Source: Kutzneria chonburiensis (GTDB taxonomy: Bacteria > Actinomycetota > Actinomycetes > Mycobacteriales > Pseudonocardiaceae). Taken from it: 64,000 nt of DNA. The position numbers were made by a program, and so were the translations under genes. The notes beneath the pieces were generated by a model, which worked only from the letters and a program-made list of their open reading frames with translations, searched no databases and was not told where the DNA came from. The stretch lies in the NCBI RefSeq assembly GCF_028622115.1, contig NZ_CP097263.1, positions 1,116,001-1,180,000 of the forward strand, given 5' to 3'. Below, piece after piece: positions 42,021 through 51,348 of this stretch (position 1 is the stretch's first letter; the number at the start of each line of letters is the position of its first letter).

Positions 42021-42725
42021 ATGTCCACACCAGGCCTGCGGGAACGCGGGCAGCGGCCCACCGGCGTCGCCCTGCTGCTGCACGGCGGCCGCGCCCGCAG
42101 CCACGAGCCCGCGACCAGGGCGAACCTCACCTACCTGCGGATGGTGCCGTTCGCCCGCGACCTGGCCCGCTACGGCCGCCGGCACGGCCTGCTCGTCGCC
42201 CAGCTCAGCTACCGGTACCGCGGCTGGAACGCCCCGGACCTCGACCCGGTGACGGACACCCGCTGGGCGCTGGACCGGCTGCGGGACAAGCACGGGGAGC
42301 TGCCGGTGGTGCTGGTCGGCCACTCCATGGGCGGCCGCGCCGCGCTGCACGCCGCCGACGATCCCGACGTGCTGGGCGTGTGCGCGCTGGCCCCGTGGAC
42401 CGAGCCGGGCGAGCCGGTGGCGCAGCTGGCCGGCAAGTCGCTGCTGATGGCGCACGGTGACCGCGAGCGCTGGACCGACCCGCGCCTGTCCTACGACTAC
42501 GCGGTGCGGGCCAAGGCCGTCACCGACGACGTGTGCCGGTTCGAGGTGCACGGCGACGGGCACGCGATGCTGCGGCGGGCCCCCGAGTGGACGAGGTTGG
42601 TCCGAAGTTTTGTCCTTGGTCGCCTGGATTACGAACCGATGCCCGGGTGGATCGCGAACGCTGTGCGTGAGCCGTCGCCGCGGGGCCTGCGGGTGCCGCT
42701 GAGCCTGGAAGGGGCCGCCGGATGA
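42021..42725 (+). CDS. Alpha/beta hydrolase (dienelactone hydrolase-like)
   Basis: A 234-residue hydrolase: VALLLHGGRARS oxyanion strand, nucleophile GHSMGGRAAL, acid in AHGDRERW and base in HGDGHAML. ATG 42021 with GGAG 5 nt upstream is preferred over in-frame ATG further upstream. The next gene's ATG overlaps its stop (ATGA), so it is the first gene of the fatty-acid-modification operon. It might release or transfer an acyl chain. Confidence 0.82.
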   Translation: MSTPGLRERGQRPTGVALLLHGGRARSHEPATRANLTYLRMVPFARDLARYGRRHGLLVAQLSYRYRGWNAPDLDPVTDTRWALDRLRDKHGELPVVLVGHSMGGRAALHAADDPDVLGVCALAPWTEPGEPVAQLAGKSLLMAHGDRERWTDPRLSYDYAVRAKAVTDDVCRFEVHGDGHAMLRRAPEWTRLVRSFVLGRLDYEPMPGWIANAVREPSPRGLRVPLSLEGAAG

Positions 42726-43984
42726 GCCGGGGCAAGATCGCGGTGATCGGTGCGGGAGTGGCCGGGCTGACCGCCGCCTACCTGCTGCAACGCCGCTACG
42801 ACGTGTCGCTGTTCGAGGCCGACGCACGGCTGGGCGGGCACGCGCACACGCACGACCTGGCCACCCAGGACGGCGGCTACGTCGCCGTGGACAGCGGCTT
42901 CATCGTGCACAACGAGCAGACCTACCCGAACCTGCTGCGGCTGTTCCACGAGCTGGGCGTGGCCACGCAGGACTCGGAGATGTCCATGAGCGTGCGCTGT
43001 GACGGCTGCGGCCTGGAGTACGCGGGGGCGCGGCGTCTGCCGGGGCTGTTCGCCCAGCGGGCCAACGCCGTCCGCGGCCGGTACCTGCGGATGTTGGCCG
43101 AGGTCAAGCGGTTCCACCGGCACGCGCGGCGGGTGATGGCCGACGAGCGGGCCGGCGACGTGACGCTGGGGGCGTTCCTCGCGGTCGGCGGCTATTCGAC
43201 GTACTTCATGCAGCACTTCATGGTGCCGATGGTGTCGGCGGTGTGGTCGGCGGGGGAGGCGCTGTCGCTGAGCTACCCGGCGCCGTACCTGTTCACCTTC
43301 CTGGCCAACCACGGGATGTTGTCCGTCGGCGGGTCGCCGCAGTGGAAGACGGTGGTCGGCGGGTCGCGCCGATACGTGGAGCGGGCGGCGAAAGGTCTGT
43401 CGGCGGTGGAGATCTCCACGCCCATCCGGTGTATCTCCCGTACGGCCGGCGGGGTGGCGGTGCGCGACGATGCCGACGAGGTCCACGAGTTCGACAAGAT
43501 CGTGGTGGCCACCCACCCGGATCAGGCGCTCCGCTTACTCGCCGCGCCGACCGTCCCGGAGCGCGAGGTGCTCGGTGCGTTCGAGTACTCCCGCAATGAA
43601 ACGTGGCTGCACAGCGACCCGTCCGTGCTGCCGGTCAGCCCGCGGGCCCGGGCGTCGTGGAACTACCTCAAGACCAGCTGCCACGACGGTGGCGGGCCGG
43701 TGCTCGTCAGCTACGACATGAACCGGTTGATGCGGTTGAACACCCCTGTTGAGTACGTCGTGACACTCAATGCGACGGACCGGGTCGCGCCCGATGCCGT
43801 GATCGCGAGGATGACGTACGAGCACCCGATCTACACGCCGTCGGCCCTGGCTGCACAGCGGCGTTTGCCCTCGTTGAACGACGGAACCGTGGCCTATGCC
43901 GGGGCCTATCACGGCTGGGGGTTCCATGAGGACGGTTGCGCCTCGGGCGTGCGCGCCGCCGAGTCGTTGGGCGTCACGTGGTAG
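42722..43984 (+). CDS. FAD-dependent amine-oxidase-like oxidoreductase
   Basis: A 420-residue flavoprotein. The dinucleotide-binding motif KIAVIGAGVAGLTAAYLL is at residues 5-22, with FEADARLGGHAHT and a C-terminal FAD contact AYAGAYHGWGFHEDG. This is the oxidoreductase found next to DUF1365 and CFA-synthase-like genes (Rv0449c-type), thought to act on membrane-lipid acyl chains. It is coupled to the preceding and following genes by overlaps. Confidence 0.88.
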   Translation: MSRGKIAVIGAGVAGLTAAYLLQRRYDVSLFEADARLGGHAHTHDLATQDGGYVAVDSGFIVHNEQTYPNLLRLFHELGVATQDSEMSMSVRCDGCGLEYAGARRLPGLFAQRANAVRGRYLRMLAEVKRFHRHARRVMADERAGDVTLGAFLAVGGYSTYFMQHFMVPMVSAVWSAGEALSLSYPAPYLFTFLANHGMLSVGGSPQWKTVVGGSRRYVERAAKGLSAVEISTPIRCISRTAGGVAVRDDADEVHEFDKIVVATHPDQALRLLAAPTVPEREVLGAFEYSRNETWLHSDPSVLPVSPRARASWNYLKTSCHDGGGPVLVSYDMNRLMRLNTPVEYVVTLNATDRVAPDAVIARMTYEHPIYTPSALAAQRRLPSLNDGTVAYAGAYHGWGFHEDGCASGVRAAESLGVTW

Positions 43985-44691
43985 CCGCCGCCCTGTACGA
44001 CGTGGAGGTCGCCCACGCCCGGCGTGAACGCATCGACTACGCGTTCAAGCACCGGGTGTTCCTGTGGTTGGTGGACCTGGACGAGCTGCCGGTGCTGCCG
44101 TGGTGGCTGCGGCCGTTCGCCCGCTTCGAATCCCGTGATCACGTCGGGGACCCCGCACGGTCGATCCGGCAGAACCTGGACGCTTTCCTTGCCGCCCATG
44201 ACATCTGGTGCGACAAGGTGCTGATGCTGGCCAACGCGCGGTCGCTCGGGCACGTGTTCAACCCGCTGACCGTGTACTGGTGCTACCAGCAGGAGACCCT
44301 GGTCTGCGTGGTCGCCGAGGTGCACAACACCTATGGCGAACGGCATCGCTACCTGCTGTTCCCCGACGACGCCGGGCGGGCTCGCGTCGACAAGGAGTTC
44401 TACGTCTCGCCGTTCTTGGCACTCGGCGGCGAGTACCTGATGCGGTTCGGCGAGCCCGGGCCGACGCTGTCGGTCACCATCGCGCTGCGGCAGCACGGCA
44501 CGACCCCACTCACCGCGACACTGCGTGGCCATCGCCGCCCGGCGACTCCGTTCGCACTGGTCAAGCTGCTGGTGACCCGGCCGCTGACCACGCACCGGGT
44601 GTCCGCGCTGATCCGTCGGCACGGCATCGCGCTGTGGCTGCGGCGGATCCCCATCGTTGCCCGCACCCCGCACGAGGAGAGCACGTCATGA
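43978..44691 (+). CDS. DUF1365 family protein
   Basis: A 237-residue DUF1365 protein: ALYDVEVAHARRERIDYAFK, WLVDLDELP, LMLANARSLGHVFNPLTVYW and KEFYVSPF are its conserved blocks. The function is unproven; it always accompanies an FAD oxidoreductase and a cyclopropane-synthase-like enzyme. GTG 43978 overlaps the preceding stop by 7 bp. It ends in an ATGA overlap with the methyltransferase. Confidence 0.88.
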   Translation: MVAAALYDVEVAHARRERIDYAFKHRVFLWLVDLDELPVLPWWLRPFARFESRDHVGDPARSIRQNLDAFLAAHDIWCDKVLMLANARSLGHVFNPLTVYWCYQQETLVCVVAEVHNTYGERHRYLLFPDDAGRARVDKEFYVSPFLALGGEYLMRFGEPGPTLSVTIALRQHGTTPLTATLRGHRRPATPFALVKLLVTRPLTTHRVSALIRRHGIALWLRRIPIVARTPHEESTS

Positions 44692-45920
44692 CCAAGACCA
44701 GGACGATTCCGTTGCCCAGCAAGGGAATCTGGCCCGGGTTGGCCGCCGTGCCGCGGACGCCGCTGCGAGCCGCGGTGGCCGAGCGGCTGTTCCGGCACGC
44801 CGTGCGCACGATCCCGGTCCGCGTCGAGTTCCCCGACGGGCGGGTGCTCGGGGCCGGCGGTCCGGACGCGCCGGTGCTGCGGCTGCACCGGCCGGCGCAC
44901 TTCTTCCACCGGCTCGGGGCCGACGCCAAGATCGGCTTCGGCGAGGCGTACATGGTCGGCGACTGGTCCAGCCCCGACGTGGCCGACGTGCTCACCCCGT
45001 TCGCCGCGCGGATGGCCACCCTCGTGCCGCGGCCGCTCCAGGCGCTGCGGCGGATCGCCGAGCGCACCCAGCCGTCGGTCGAGGACAACGACCTGGCCGG
45101 CGCGCGGGAGAACATCCACCGGCACTACGACCTGTCCAACGACCTGTTCGAGATCTTCCTCGACGAGACCATGACGTACTCGTCGGGCTGGTTCGCCGAC
45201 CCTGAGCAGGACCTGGTCGACGCCCAGCTGCGCAAGATCGACGGCGTGCTGGACCTCGCCGGCGTCGGGCCGGACACCGACGTGCTGGAGATCGGCACCG
45301 GCTGGGGCGCGCTGGCCATCCGGGCCGCGTCGCGCGGCGCCCGCGTGACGACGCTGACGCTGTCGGCCGAGCAGAAAGCGCTGGCCGAGCAGCGGATCCA
45401 GGCCGCCGGCGTGGCCGATCGCGTGCGGGTGCTGCTGCGCGACTACCGCGAGGAGCACGGCCACTACGACGCGGTCGTCAGCGTCGAGATGATCGAGGCC
45501 GTCGGCAAGGGCTACTGGCCGACCTACTTCGCCACCCTTGACCGGCTGGTGCGGCCGGGCGGGCGGATCGGGTTGCAGGCCATCACCATGCCGCACGACC
45601 GGATGCTGGCCACCGCCAACGCGTACACGTGGATGCACAAGTACGTGTTCCCCGGCGGGCTGATCCCGTCGGTCGAGGCCATCGAGGACGCCGTCGCCCA
45701 GCACACCGGGCTGCGCGTCGTGCACGACCGGGCGTTCGGCCAGGACTACGCGCTGACCCTGCGGACCTGGCGGCGGCGGTTCCTTGAGCGTTGGCAGGAG
45801 GTCGCCGCGCTCGGCTTCGACGAGACGTTCCGCCGGATGTGGGAGTTCTACCTGGCCTACTCCGAGGCCGGGTTCCGGGCCGGCTACCTCGACGTGCACC
45901 AGTTCTGCCTGGCCAAGTGA
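44688..45920 (+). CDS. Cyclopropane-fatty-acyl-phospholipid synthase-like methyltransferase
   Basis: A 410-residue member of the CFA/mycolic-acid cyclopropane synthase family, with the N-terminal lipid-binding domain and the SAM domain VLEIGTGWGALAIRAASRGA (motif I near residue 205), preceded by NIHRHYDLSNDLFEIFLDETMTYS and followed by SVEMIEAVG. It methylates or cyclopropanates double bonds in phospholipid acyl chains. Order FAD oxidoreductase-DUF1365-methyltransferase matches mycobacterial Rv0449c-Rv0448c-ufaA1. Last gene of the operon. Confidence 0.9.
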   Translation: MTKTRTIPLPSKGIWPGLAAVPRTPLRAAVAERLFRHAVRTIPVRVEFPDGRVLGAGGPDAPVLRLHRPAHFFHRLGADAKIGFGEAYMVGDWSSPDVADVLTPFAARMATLVPRPLQALRRIAERTQPSVEDNDLAGARENIHRHYDLSNDLFEIFLDETMTYSSGWFADPEQDLVDAQLRKIDGVLDLAGVGPDTDVLEIGTGWGALAIRAASRGARVTTLTLSAEQKALAEQRIQAAGVADRVRVLLRDYREEHGHYDAVVSVEMIEAVGKGYWPTYFATLDRLVRPGGRIGLQAITMPHDRMLATANAYTWMHKYVFPGGLIPSVEAIEDAVAQHTGLRVVHDRAFGQDYALTLRTWRRRFLERWQEVAALGFDETFRRMWEFYLAYSEAGFRAGYLDVHQFCLAK

Positions 45921-45987
45921 GCACGGGTCACCCGCCCGGGTGTCGTTGATCTTGGTTGCGGTGCCGGGCACGCCTAAGGTGCCAGGG

Positions 45988-47034
45988 GTGGCAACGGCGT
46001 CAAATGAGCAGGTCCCCGCGTTCGACGTGCTGCTGTCCGGCACGGTGTTCCTGGACATCATCTTCACCGGGCTGGCCCACCAGCCCGCGGCCGGCACCGA
46101 GGTGTGGTCCACCGGGCTGGGCTCCAGCCCCGGCGGCATCGCCAACCTGGCCGTCGCGCTGAGCCGGTTGCAGCTGCGCACCGCGCTGGCCGCCGCGTTC
46201 GGCGAGGACCTCTACGGGGATTTCTGCTGGGAGGTGCTGGCCAACCAGGAGAACGTCGACCTGTCGTGCAGCCGGCGGTTCTACGGCTGGCACTCGCCGC
46301 TGACCGTGTCGATGGCCGTGGACCGGGACCGCAGCATGGTCACGCACGGTCACCCCTCGCCGGTCGGGCCGGACGAGCTGCTCAGCCCGCCGCCGCGCAC
46401 CCGGGCCGCGTATGTGCACGTCGACCTTCAGGAAGAGCAGTGGGTCGGCGCGGTGAAGGAGCAGGGGGCGCTACTGTTCGCCGACGTCGGTTGGGATCCC
46501 ACCGAGCAGTGGGCGCCTTCCATGCTGCGGAAACTCGACGGTTATGACGTGTTCCTGCCCAACTCCGTCGAGGCCATGCGCTACACCCGGGAGGACACCC
46601 CCGAGCGGGCCGCCCACAAGCTTGCCGAGGTCGTGCCGGTCGTTGTCGTCACCCGCGGCGGCAACGGCGCTTACGCCGTCGACTCCGCCCACGGCGTGAC
46701 CTGCGACGTCGGCGGCCTCAACATGGCCGCCCTCGACCCCACCGGCGCCGGCGACGTCTTCGGCGCCGGCTTCGTCTTCGGCACCCTCGCCGACTGGCCG
46801 CTGGCCGACCGGGTGAACTTCGCCAACCTGTGCGCCGCGCTGTCCGTGCAGCACTTCGGCGGATCCCTGTCCGCGCCCGGTTGGCACGACATCGCCAGCT
46901 GGTGGCGGCACCTCGGCCGCCGCGACGCCGACGAGCTGCACCCGTACGAGTTCCTCAACAACGTGCTGCCCACCGACCCGGCCGCCATGGTCCGCCGGGC
47001 CAGCCCCACCATCGGTCTGCGCGGCCTGAACTGA
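45988..47034 (+). CDS. PfkB-family carbohydrate/nucleoside kinase
   Basis: A 348-residue ribokinase-fold kinase. Seen are the substrate loop SSPGGIANLAVALSRLQL, FGEDLYGDF, and the anion-hole/catalytic-base motif LDPTGAGDVFGAGFVFG. GTG 45988, or GTG 45979 in the same frame. Phosphorylates a sugar or nucleoside that cannot be identified from sequence. The stop codon touches the left tip of a 191-bp palindrome. Confidence 0.88.
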   Translation: MATASNEQVPAFDVLLSGTVFLDIIFTGLAHQPAAGTEVWSTGLGSSPGGIANLAVALSRLQLRTALAAAFGEDLYGDFCWEVLANQENVDLSCSRRFYGWHSPLTVSMAVDRDRSMVTHGHPSPVGPDELLSPPPRTRAAYVHVDLQEEQWVGAVKEQGALLFADVGWDPTEQWAPSMLRKLDGYDVFLPNSVEAMRYTREDTPERAAHKLAEVVPVVVVTRGGNGAYAVDSAHGVTCDVGGLNMAALDPTGAGDVFGAGFVFGTLADWPLADRVNFANLCAALSVQHFGGSLSAPGWHDIASWWRHLGRRDADELHPYEFLNNVLPTDPAAMVRRASPTIGLRGLN

Positions 47035-47224
47035 CCCCTGCGAGTCCCGCTCCCAGACACACCGAAATACGCCTTCAAGCACATTCGAATGTCACATGAG
47101 CGTCGTTGTTGCCTCCCTGAGGCACGTCCGGACCGCATGTGACAACACGGGGGTGGCGAGACTCGGGGCTCAGATGTGTCCGAGAGCGTATTTCGGTGTG
47201 CTCCTGGGCGGGACTCGCGGGGGT
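47034..47224. repeat. 191-bp imperfect palindrome (mobile-element-like or giant hairpin)
   Basis: Outer arms 47034-47050 and 47208-47224 match over 17 positions with one mismatch (ACCCCnGCGAGTCCCGC). Inner arms 47058-47072 and 47186-47200 are a perfect 15-bp pair (CACACCGAAATACGC). The centre at about 47129 is the palindrome GTCCGGAC. Inside are further local pairs: ACATTCGAATGT (47081-47092), GCCTC/GAGGC around 47111-47123, and GTCACATG/CATGTGAC. It fills the 219-bp gap between PfkB and VWA genes and is followed by TTTT. Confidence 0.7.
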
Positions 47225-47253
47225 TTTACGTCCGAACCGGTTGACTGGGCATC

Positions 47254-48216
47254 GTGGGGATCGATTCGTTCGCGTCGCCGGTGTGGTTCGCGCTCCTGCT
47301 GGGCGTGGGCGCGGTGTTCGGCGCGTACTTCTGGGTGTCGCGGCGCAGGCGGCGGCACGTGGTGCGCTTCGCCAACATGGCGGTGCTGGACAAGGTCGCG
47401 CCGAAGCGGCCGAACCGGCTGCGGATGGTGCCGCCGATCCTCTTCCTGGTTGCCTTCATCGCGCTGACGGCGGCGCTGGCCGGGCCGATGGCCGAAGCCA
47501 AGGTGCCGCGCAACCGGGCGACGGTGATGCTGGTGATCGACGTGTCTCCCTCGATGGACGCCACCGACATCCAGCCGTCGCGGATCAAGGCGGCGCAGGC
47601 GGCGGCCAAGTCGTTCGTGGAGAACATGACCGGCGGCGTCAACCTCGGCCTGGTCACCTACGGCGGCTCGGCCACGGTGGACGTCAGCCCGACCACGGCC
47701 CGCAAGCCGGTGGCCGACGCCATCGACAACATCCAGCTCCAGCCGGCCACCGCCACCGGCGAGGCCATCGCGGCGGCGCTCCAGTCGATCCAGCAGTTCG
47801 AACGGGGCCTCGGCGGCGCGCAAGGGGCCCCGCCGGCGCAGATCGTGCTCATGTCCGACGGCAAGCAGACCGCCGGCCGCGACGAGTTCGCCATGGCCAA
47901 GGAGTCCAAGGAAGCCAAGATCCCGATCAACACCATCTCCTACGGCACCAGCGAGGGCGTGGTCGTCCTGCAGAACCAGGAGGTGCCGGTGCCGGTCGAC
48001 GACGACTCGCTGCACCAGCTGGCCGACATCTCCGGCGGCCAGTTCTTCAAGGCCGACACCAGCGACAAGCTGAACCAGATCTACGCCTCGCTGGGCCAGC
48101 AGATCGGCTACGAGACGCAGGAGGCCGACGTCAGCAAGCCGTTCGTGGCCATCGGAGCGGTGCTCGCGGTCCTCGGCGCGGCCGGCGCGCTGGTGCTGTC
48201 GCAGCGCGTTCCCTGA
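47254..48216 (+). CDS. VWA-domain membrane protein (BatA-like)
   Basis: A 320-residue protein with two N-terminal helices (8-27 and 58-78), a VWA domain with MIDAS motif VIDVSPSMDATD and later SDGKQTAG, and a C-terminal helix. It is the Rv1481-like actinobacterial form of the BatA proteins that accompany MoxR-type AAA chaperones. No MoxR gene is adjacent here. GTG 47254 lies 29 bp after the palindrome. Confidence 0.88.
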   Translation: MGIDSFASPVWFALLLGVGAVFGAYFWVSRRRRRHVVRFANMAVLDKVAPKRPNRLRMVPPILFLVAFIALTAALAGPMAEAKVPRNRATVMLVIDVSPSMDATDIQPSRIKAAQAAAKSFVENMTGGVNLGLVTYGGSATVDVSPTTARKPVADAIDNIQLQPATATGEAIAAALQSIQQFERGLGGAQGAPPAQIVLMSDGKQTAGRDEFAMAKESKEAKIPINTISYGTSEGVVVLQNQEVPVPVDDDSLHQLADISGGQFFKADTSDKLNQIYASLGQQIGYETQEADVSKPFVAIGAVLAVLGAAGALVLSQRVP

Positions 48217-48296
48217 TACCGATCGGCCGGGCGCAACCAGCGCGCTCGGCCACACGTCCCTATTGTTGACGTCTGTCCAATAGCGGAGGTGGTCTG

Positions 48297-49238
48297 GTGC
48301 GCATCGGGCGTGTCATCGGGATCGTGCTGGTGGTCCTGATCCTGCTCGTGCTGGGTGTGTTCGTGTACGCCGACTTCTCGTTGAAGCGGACCGACGCGCT
48401 CCACGACTACTCCGGCCGCCCCGCGGCGGGCGCGGGCACGAACTGGCTGATGGTCGGGTCGGACAGCCGTGAAGGGCTGACCGAGGAACAGAAGCAGCAG
48501 CTGGCCACCGGGGACGCGGCGGGCTCCCGCACCGACTCGATCCTGTTGCTGCACGTGCCGTCCAGCGGCAAGCCGACGCTGGTCAGCCTGCTGCGTGACT
48601 CCTATGTGGACATCCCGGGCCACGGCAAGAACAAGCTCAACGCGGCCTTCGCGTTCGGCGGCCCGCAGCTGTTGCAGCAGACCGTCGAGGGCGCGACCGG
48701 CCTGCACATCGACCACTACATGGAGATCGGCTTCGGCGGCTTCTCCACCGTCGTCGACGACATCGGCGGCGTGAACATGTGCATCGACAAGCCGATGGTC
48801 GACCCGAAGGCCGGCATCAACCTGCAGCCCGGCTGCCAGGACCTCAACGGCGCGCAGGCGCTGGGCTACGTCCGCACCCGGGCCACGCCCTCGGCCGACC
48901 TGGACCGGGTGGTGCACCAGCGGCAGTTCCTGTCGGCGGTGGTCAGCAAGATCACCAGTCCCGGCGTGATGTTCAACCCGTTCAAGGTCTTCCCGCTGAT
49001 GTCCAGCGTGCCGGGCGCGCTGACGGTCAACGACGGCGACCACGTCTGGCACCTGGTCAGCCTGGCGTTCTCGCTGGCCAGCAAGGATCTCGTCACCACG
49101 ACGGTGCCGGTCGGCAGCACGCCGACCGTGTCCGGCGCCGGCTCGGTGGTGGTGTGGAACAAGGACAAGGCCACGCGCCTGTTCGATGCGCTGCGCACCG
49201 ACGCCGAAGTGCCCACGGACGTGCTCAGCGGCCACTAG
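48297..49238 (+). CDS. LCP-family (LytR-CpsA-Psr) ligase
   Basis: A 313-residue membrane-anchored LCP enzyme, which transfers polymers from undecaprenyl carriers to peptidoglycan. One N-terminal helix (residues 5-25) precedes the LCP domain: MVGSDSREGL, SRTDSILLLHV, LLRDSYVDIPGHGKNKLNAAF with the substrate-binding Arg/Asp, VDDIGGV and YVRTRATPSADLDRVVHQRQF. GTG 48297. It lies 10 bp before the STAND gene in a co-directional cluster. Confidence 0.9.
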   Translation: MRIGRVIGIVLVVLILLVLGVFVYADFSLKRTDALHDYSGRPAAGAGTNWLMVGSDSREGLTEEQKQQLATGDAAGSRTDSILLLHVPSSGKPTLVSLLRDSYVDIPGHGKNKLNAAFAFGGPQLLQQTVEGATGLHIDHYMEIGFGGFSTVVDDIGGVNMCIDKPMVDPKAGINLQPGCQDLNGAQALGYVRTRATPSADLDRVVHQRQFLSAVVSKITSPGVMFNPFKVFPLMSSVPGALTVNDGDHVWHLVSLAFSLASKDLVTTTVPVGSTPTVSGAGSVVVWNKDKATRLFDALRTDAEVPTDVLSGH

Positions 49239-49248
49239 GCTGTGCCGG

Positions 49249-51312
49249 GTGTCCGCCGAGCGCCCGTTGACGTTGCAGGACCTGATCCGCCGGCGGCAGG
49301 CCGGCGGGTTCGTCGGCCGCGAGCGGCAGGTGGCGGTGTTCGAGGAGAACCTGCGCCTGCCGCTCAGCGACCCCCGCCGCCGCGTCCTGTTCACCGTGCA
49401 CGGGGCGGCCGGCATCGGGAAGTCCTTCCTGATACGGCAGTTCCGCCGGATCGCGACTGATCATGGCTTCGCCACGGGACTTGTCACCGAGGCGGCCTAC
49501 GACCTGCCGGGCGCCCTGGCCGCGCTGGCCGCGGATCTGGGGCCCGGCAAGGAGTTCGCCAAGCGGCTGGCGACGTACCGGCAGCACCGCCAGGACCTCG
49601 ACGCCGATCCCACCGTGCCCGAGGGCCTGTCCTCGCTGCTCACCAAGGGCGCGGTGCGGATCGGGCTCGGCGTCGCCGGGGAGGTGCCGGGCGTCGGCGC
49701 CTTCACCAAGCCGATCGACGCCAAATCTGCCGCCGAGGACGTCGACAAGCTGCGGGTTTTCCTGTCCCGCAAGCTCCGCAGCCGTGACGACGTCGAGTTG
49801 GTGATGTCGCCGGCCGAGGTGCTCACGCCGGCGCTCGTCCGCGACCTCAACGCAGTGAACAAGCCGATCGCCCTGTTCTTCGACACCTACGAGCGGACCT
49901 CGCCCTTCCTCGACCAGTGGCTGCGGGACCTGTTGCTCGGCGAGTACGGCACGCTGCCGGGGGAGACGCTGTTCGTGATCGCGGGCCAGCGGCCGCTGGA
50001 CCTCAACCTGTGGGGCGACTACCTCAGCGTCCGCACCGACCTGCCGCTGGACGTCTTCACCGAAGCCGAGACCCGCGGCTTCCTGGCCGCCCGCAACGTG
50101 ACCGACGACCACGTGGTCGAGGACATCCTCGCGCTGTCGGGCCGGCTGCCGGTGCTGGTGGCGATGCTGGCCTCGAACCAGCCGACCAGCGTCGACGAGG
50201 TGCGGGACCACAGCGGCAGTGCCGTGGAACGCTTCCTGAAGTGGGAGCCCGATCCCGCACGGCAGCGGACGGCCCTGTCGGCCGCGTTGCCCCGCCGGTT
50301 CTCGGCCGAGGTGTTCGCGGTCGCCACCGGGTCTACCGATCACCTTTCCTGGTTGCGGCAACAACCTTTTGTCACCGAGCAGGCCGACGGCTTCCACTAC
50401 CACGATGTCGTTCGGTCGCAAATGCTTCGGGTCCTGCGCCGTCGTGAGCCGGAGGAGTGGCGGTCGCGGCACCTCGCGCTGGCGGCCGATGCGGAGCCGT
50501 TGGAGCGGGCCTATCACCTGCTGTGCGCCGATCGGGCGGCCGCATTGCCGCAGGCGCTGGAGGGCTTGATCACCGCCTTCTCGGTTCGCCGGTCGATGTC
50601 CGTGCAGTGGGCGTCGATGATCCTGCAAGCCGGCCGCGAGACCGAGACCCCCGAGATCATTCGGCGCGGCACCGAACTGGTCGAGACGACCGACTACACC
50701 GAGCGGATCGGCCTGCTCGTGGACGACCGGTCGCTGCCGGCCTCAGCCCGCGCGCTGGCCCATGCCCAACGTGGCATTCTCTTGCGCCGCAACCGGTTCT
50801 TCGACGAGGCACTGGCCGACTTCGAGGCCGCCATCCAACTCGCGCCGGACTGGATCGTCTACGTCGGCGAGCGCGGAGAGACGCTGCGTCGCATGGGCCG
50901 GCCGGCCGACGCGCTGCCGGATCTGGACCGCCTGCTGGCCGCGAACCCCGACGACGACTGGGCGCTGGGCTGCCGCGGGGCCGCTTTCCAGGCGCTCGGC
51001 CGATTCGACGAGTCCCTTGTGGACCTGAGCCGATCCCTCGCGCTGCGGCCGACGTACCTGTGGGCGCTCGGCACCCGGGCCGAGACCCTCCTCCGAATGG
51101 GCCGCCTGCCCGAGGCGCTCGCCGACACCGAACGCGCGCTCGGCCGCGATCCCGACTACGCCTACGGCCTGAGCCGGCGGGCGCTGATCCTGGTCGGGAT
51201 GGGCGAGTTCGACCGGGCCGCCGCCGACCTGACCCGGCTCGTCGAGCTGAAGTGGCCCGACGACACCTGGGCCCGGAGTCAGCTCGACCTGATCAAGGAC
51301 CGCCGCACCTAG
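49249..51312 (+). CDS. STAND-type ATPase with C-terminal TPR repeats
   Basis: A 687-residue soluble protein. The P-loop VHGAAGIGKSFL (about residue 50) and Walker B ALFFDTYE define a STAND/AAA+-like NTPase with a winged-helix part near residues 330-400. The last 180 residues hold four to five TPRs (AHAQRGILLRRNRFFDEALADFEAAIQLAP and similar). Such proteins act as signal-transduction or defence switches that oligomerise on ligand sensing. No effector nuclease or toxin domain is visible. GTG 49249; the LCP gene ends 10 bp upstream. Confidence 0.78.
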   Translation: MSAERPLTLQDLIRRRQAGGFVGRERQVAVFEENLRLPLSDPRRRVLFTVHGAAGIGKSFLIRQFRRIATDHGFATGLVTEAAYDLPGALAALAADLGPGKEFAKRLATYRQHRQDLDADPTVPEGLSSLLTKGAVRIGLGVAGEVPGVGAFTKPIDAKSAAEDVDKLRVFLSRKLRSRDDVELVMSPAEVLTPALVRDLNAVNKPIALFFDTYERTSPFLDQWLRDLLLGEYGTLPGETLFVIAGQRPLDLNLWGDYLSVRTDLPLDVFTEAETRGFLAARNVTDDHVVEDILALSGRLPVLVAMLASNQPTSVDEVRDHSGSAVERFLKWEPDPARQRTALSAALPRRFSAEVFAVATGSTDHLSWLRQQPFVTEQADGFHYHDVVRSQMLRVLRRREPEEWRSRHLALAADAEPLERAYHLLCADRAAALPQALEGLITAFSVRRSMSVQWASMILQAGRETETPEIIRRGTELVETTDYTERIGLLVDDRSLPASARALAHAQRGILLRRNRFFDEALADFEAAIQLAPDWIVYVGERGETLRRMGRPADALPDLDRLLAANPDDDWALGCRGAAFQALGRFDESLVDLSRSLALRPTYLWALGTRAETLLRMGRLPEALADTERALGRDPDYAYGLSRRALILVGMGEFDRAAADLTRLVELKWPDDTWARSQLDLIKDRRT

Positions 51313-51348
51313 GGCCAGTCGGCTGGATCGCCACCACGCCGTCCGGCG

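Noticed and set aside
47034-47224. CRISPR array or tRNA-like gene
   Set aside because: Only one inverted structure, no direct repeats with spacers, and no cloverleaf or anticodon arm.
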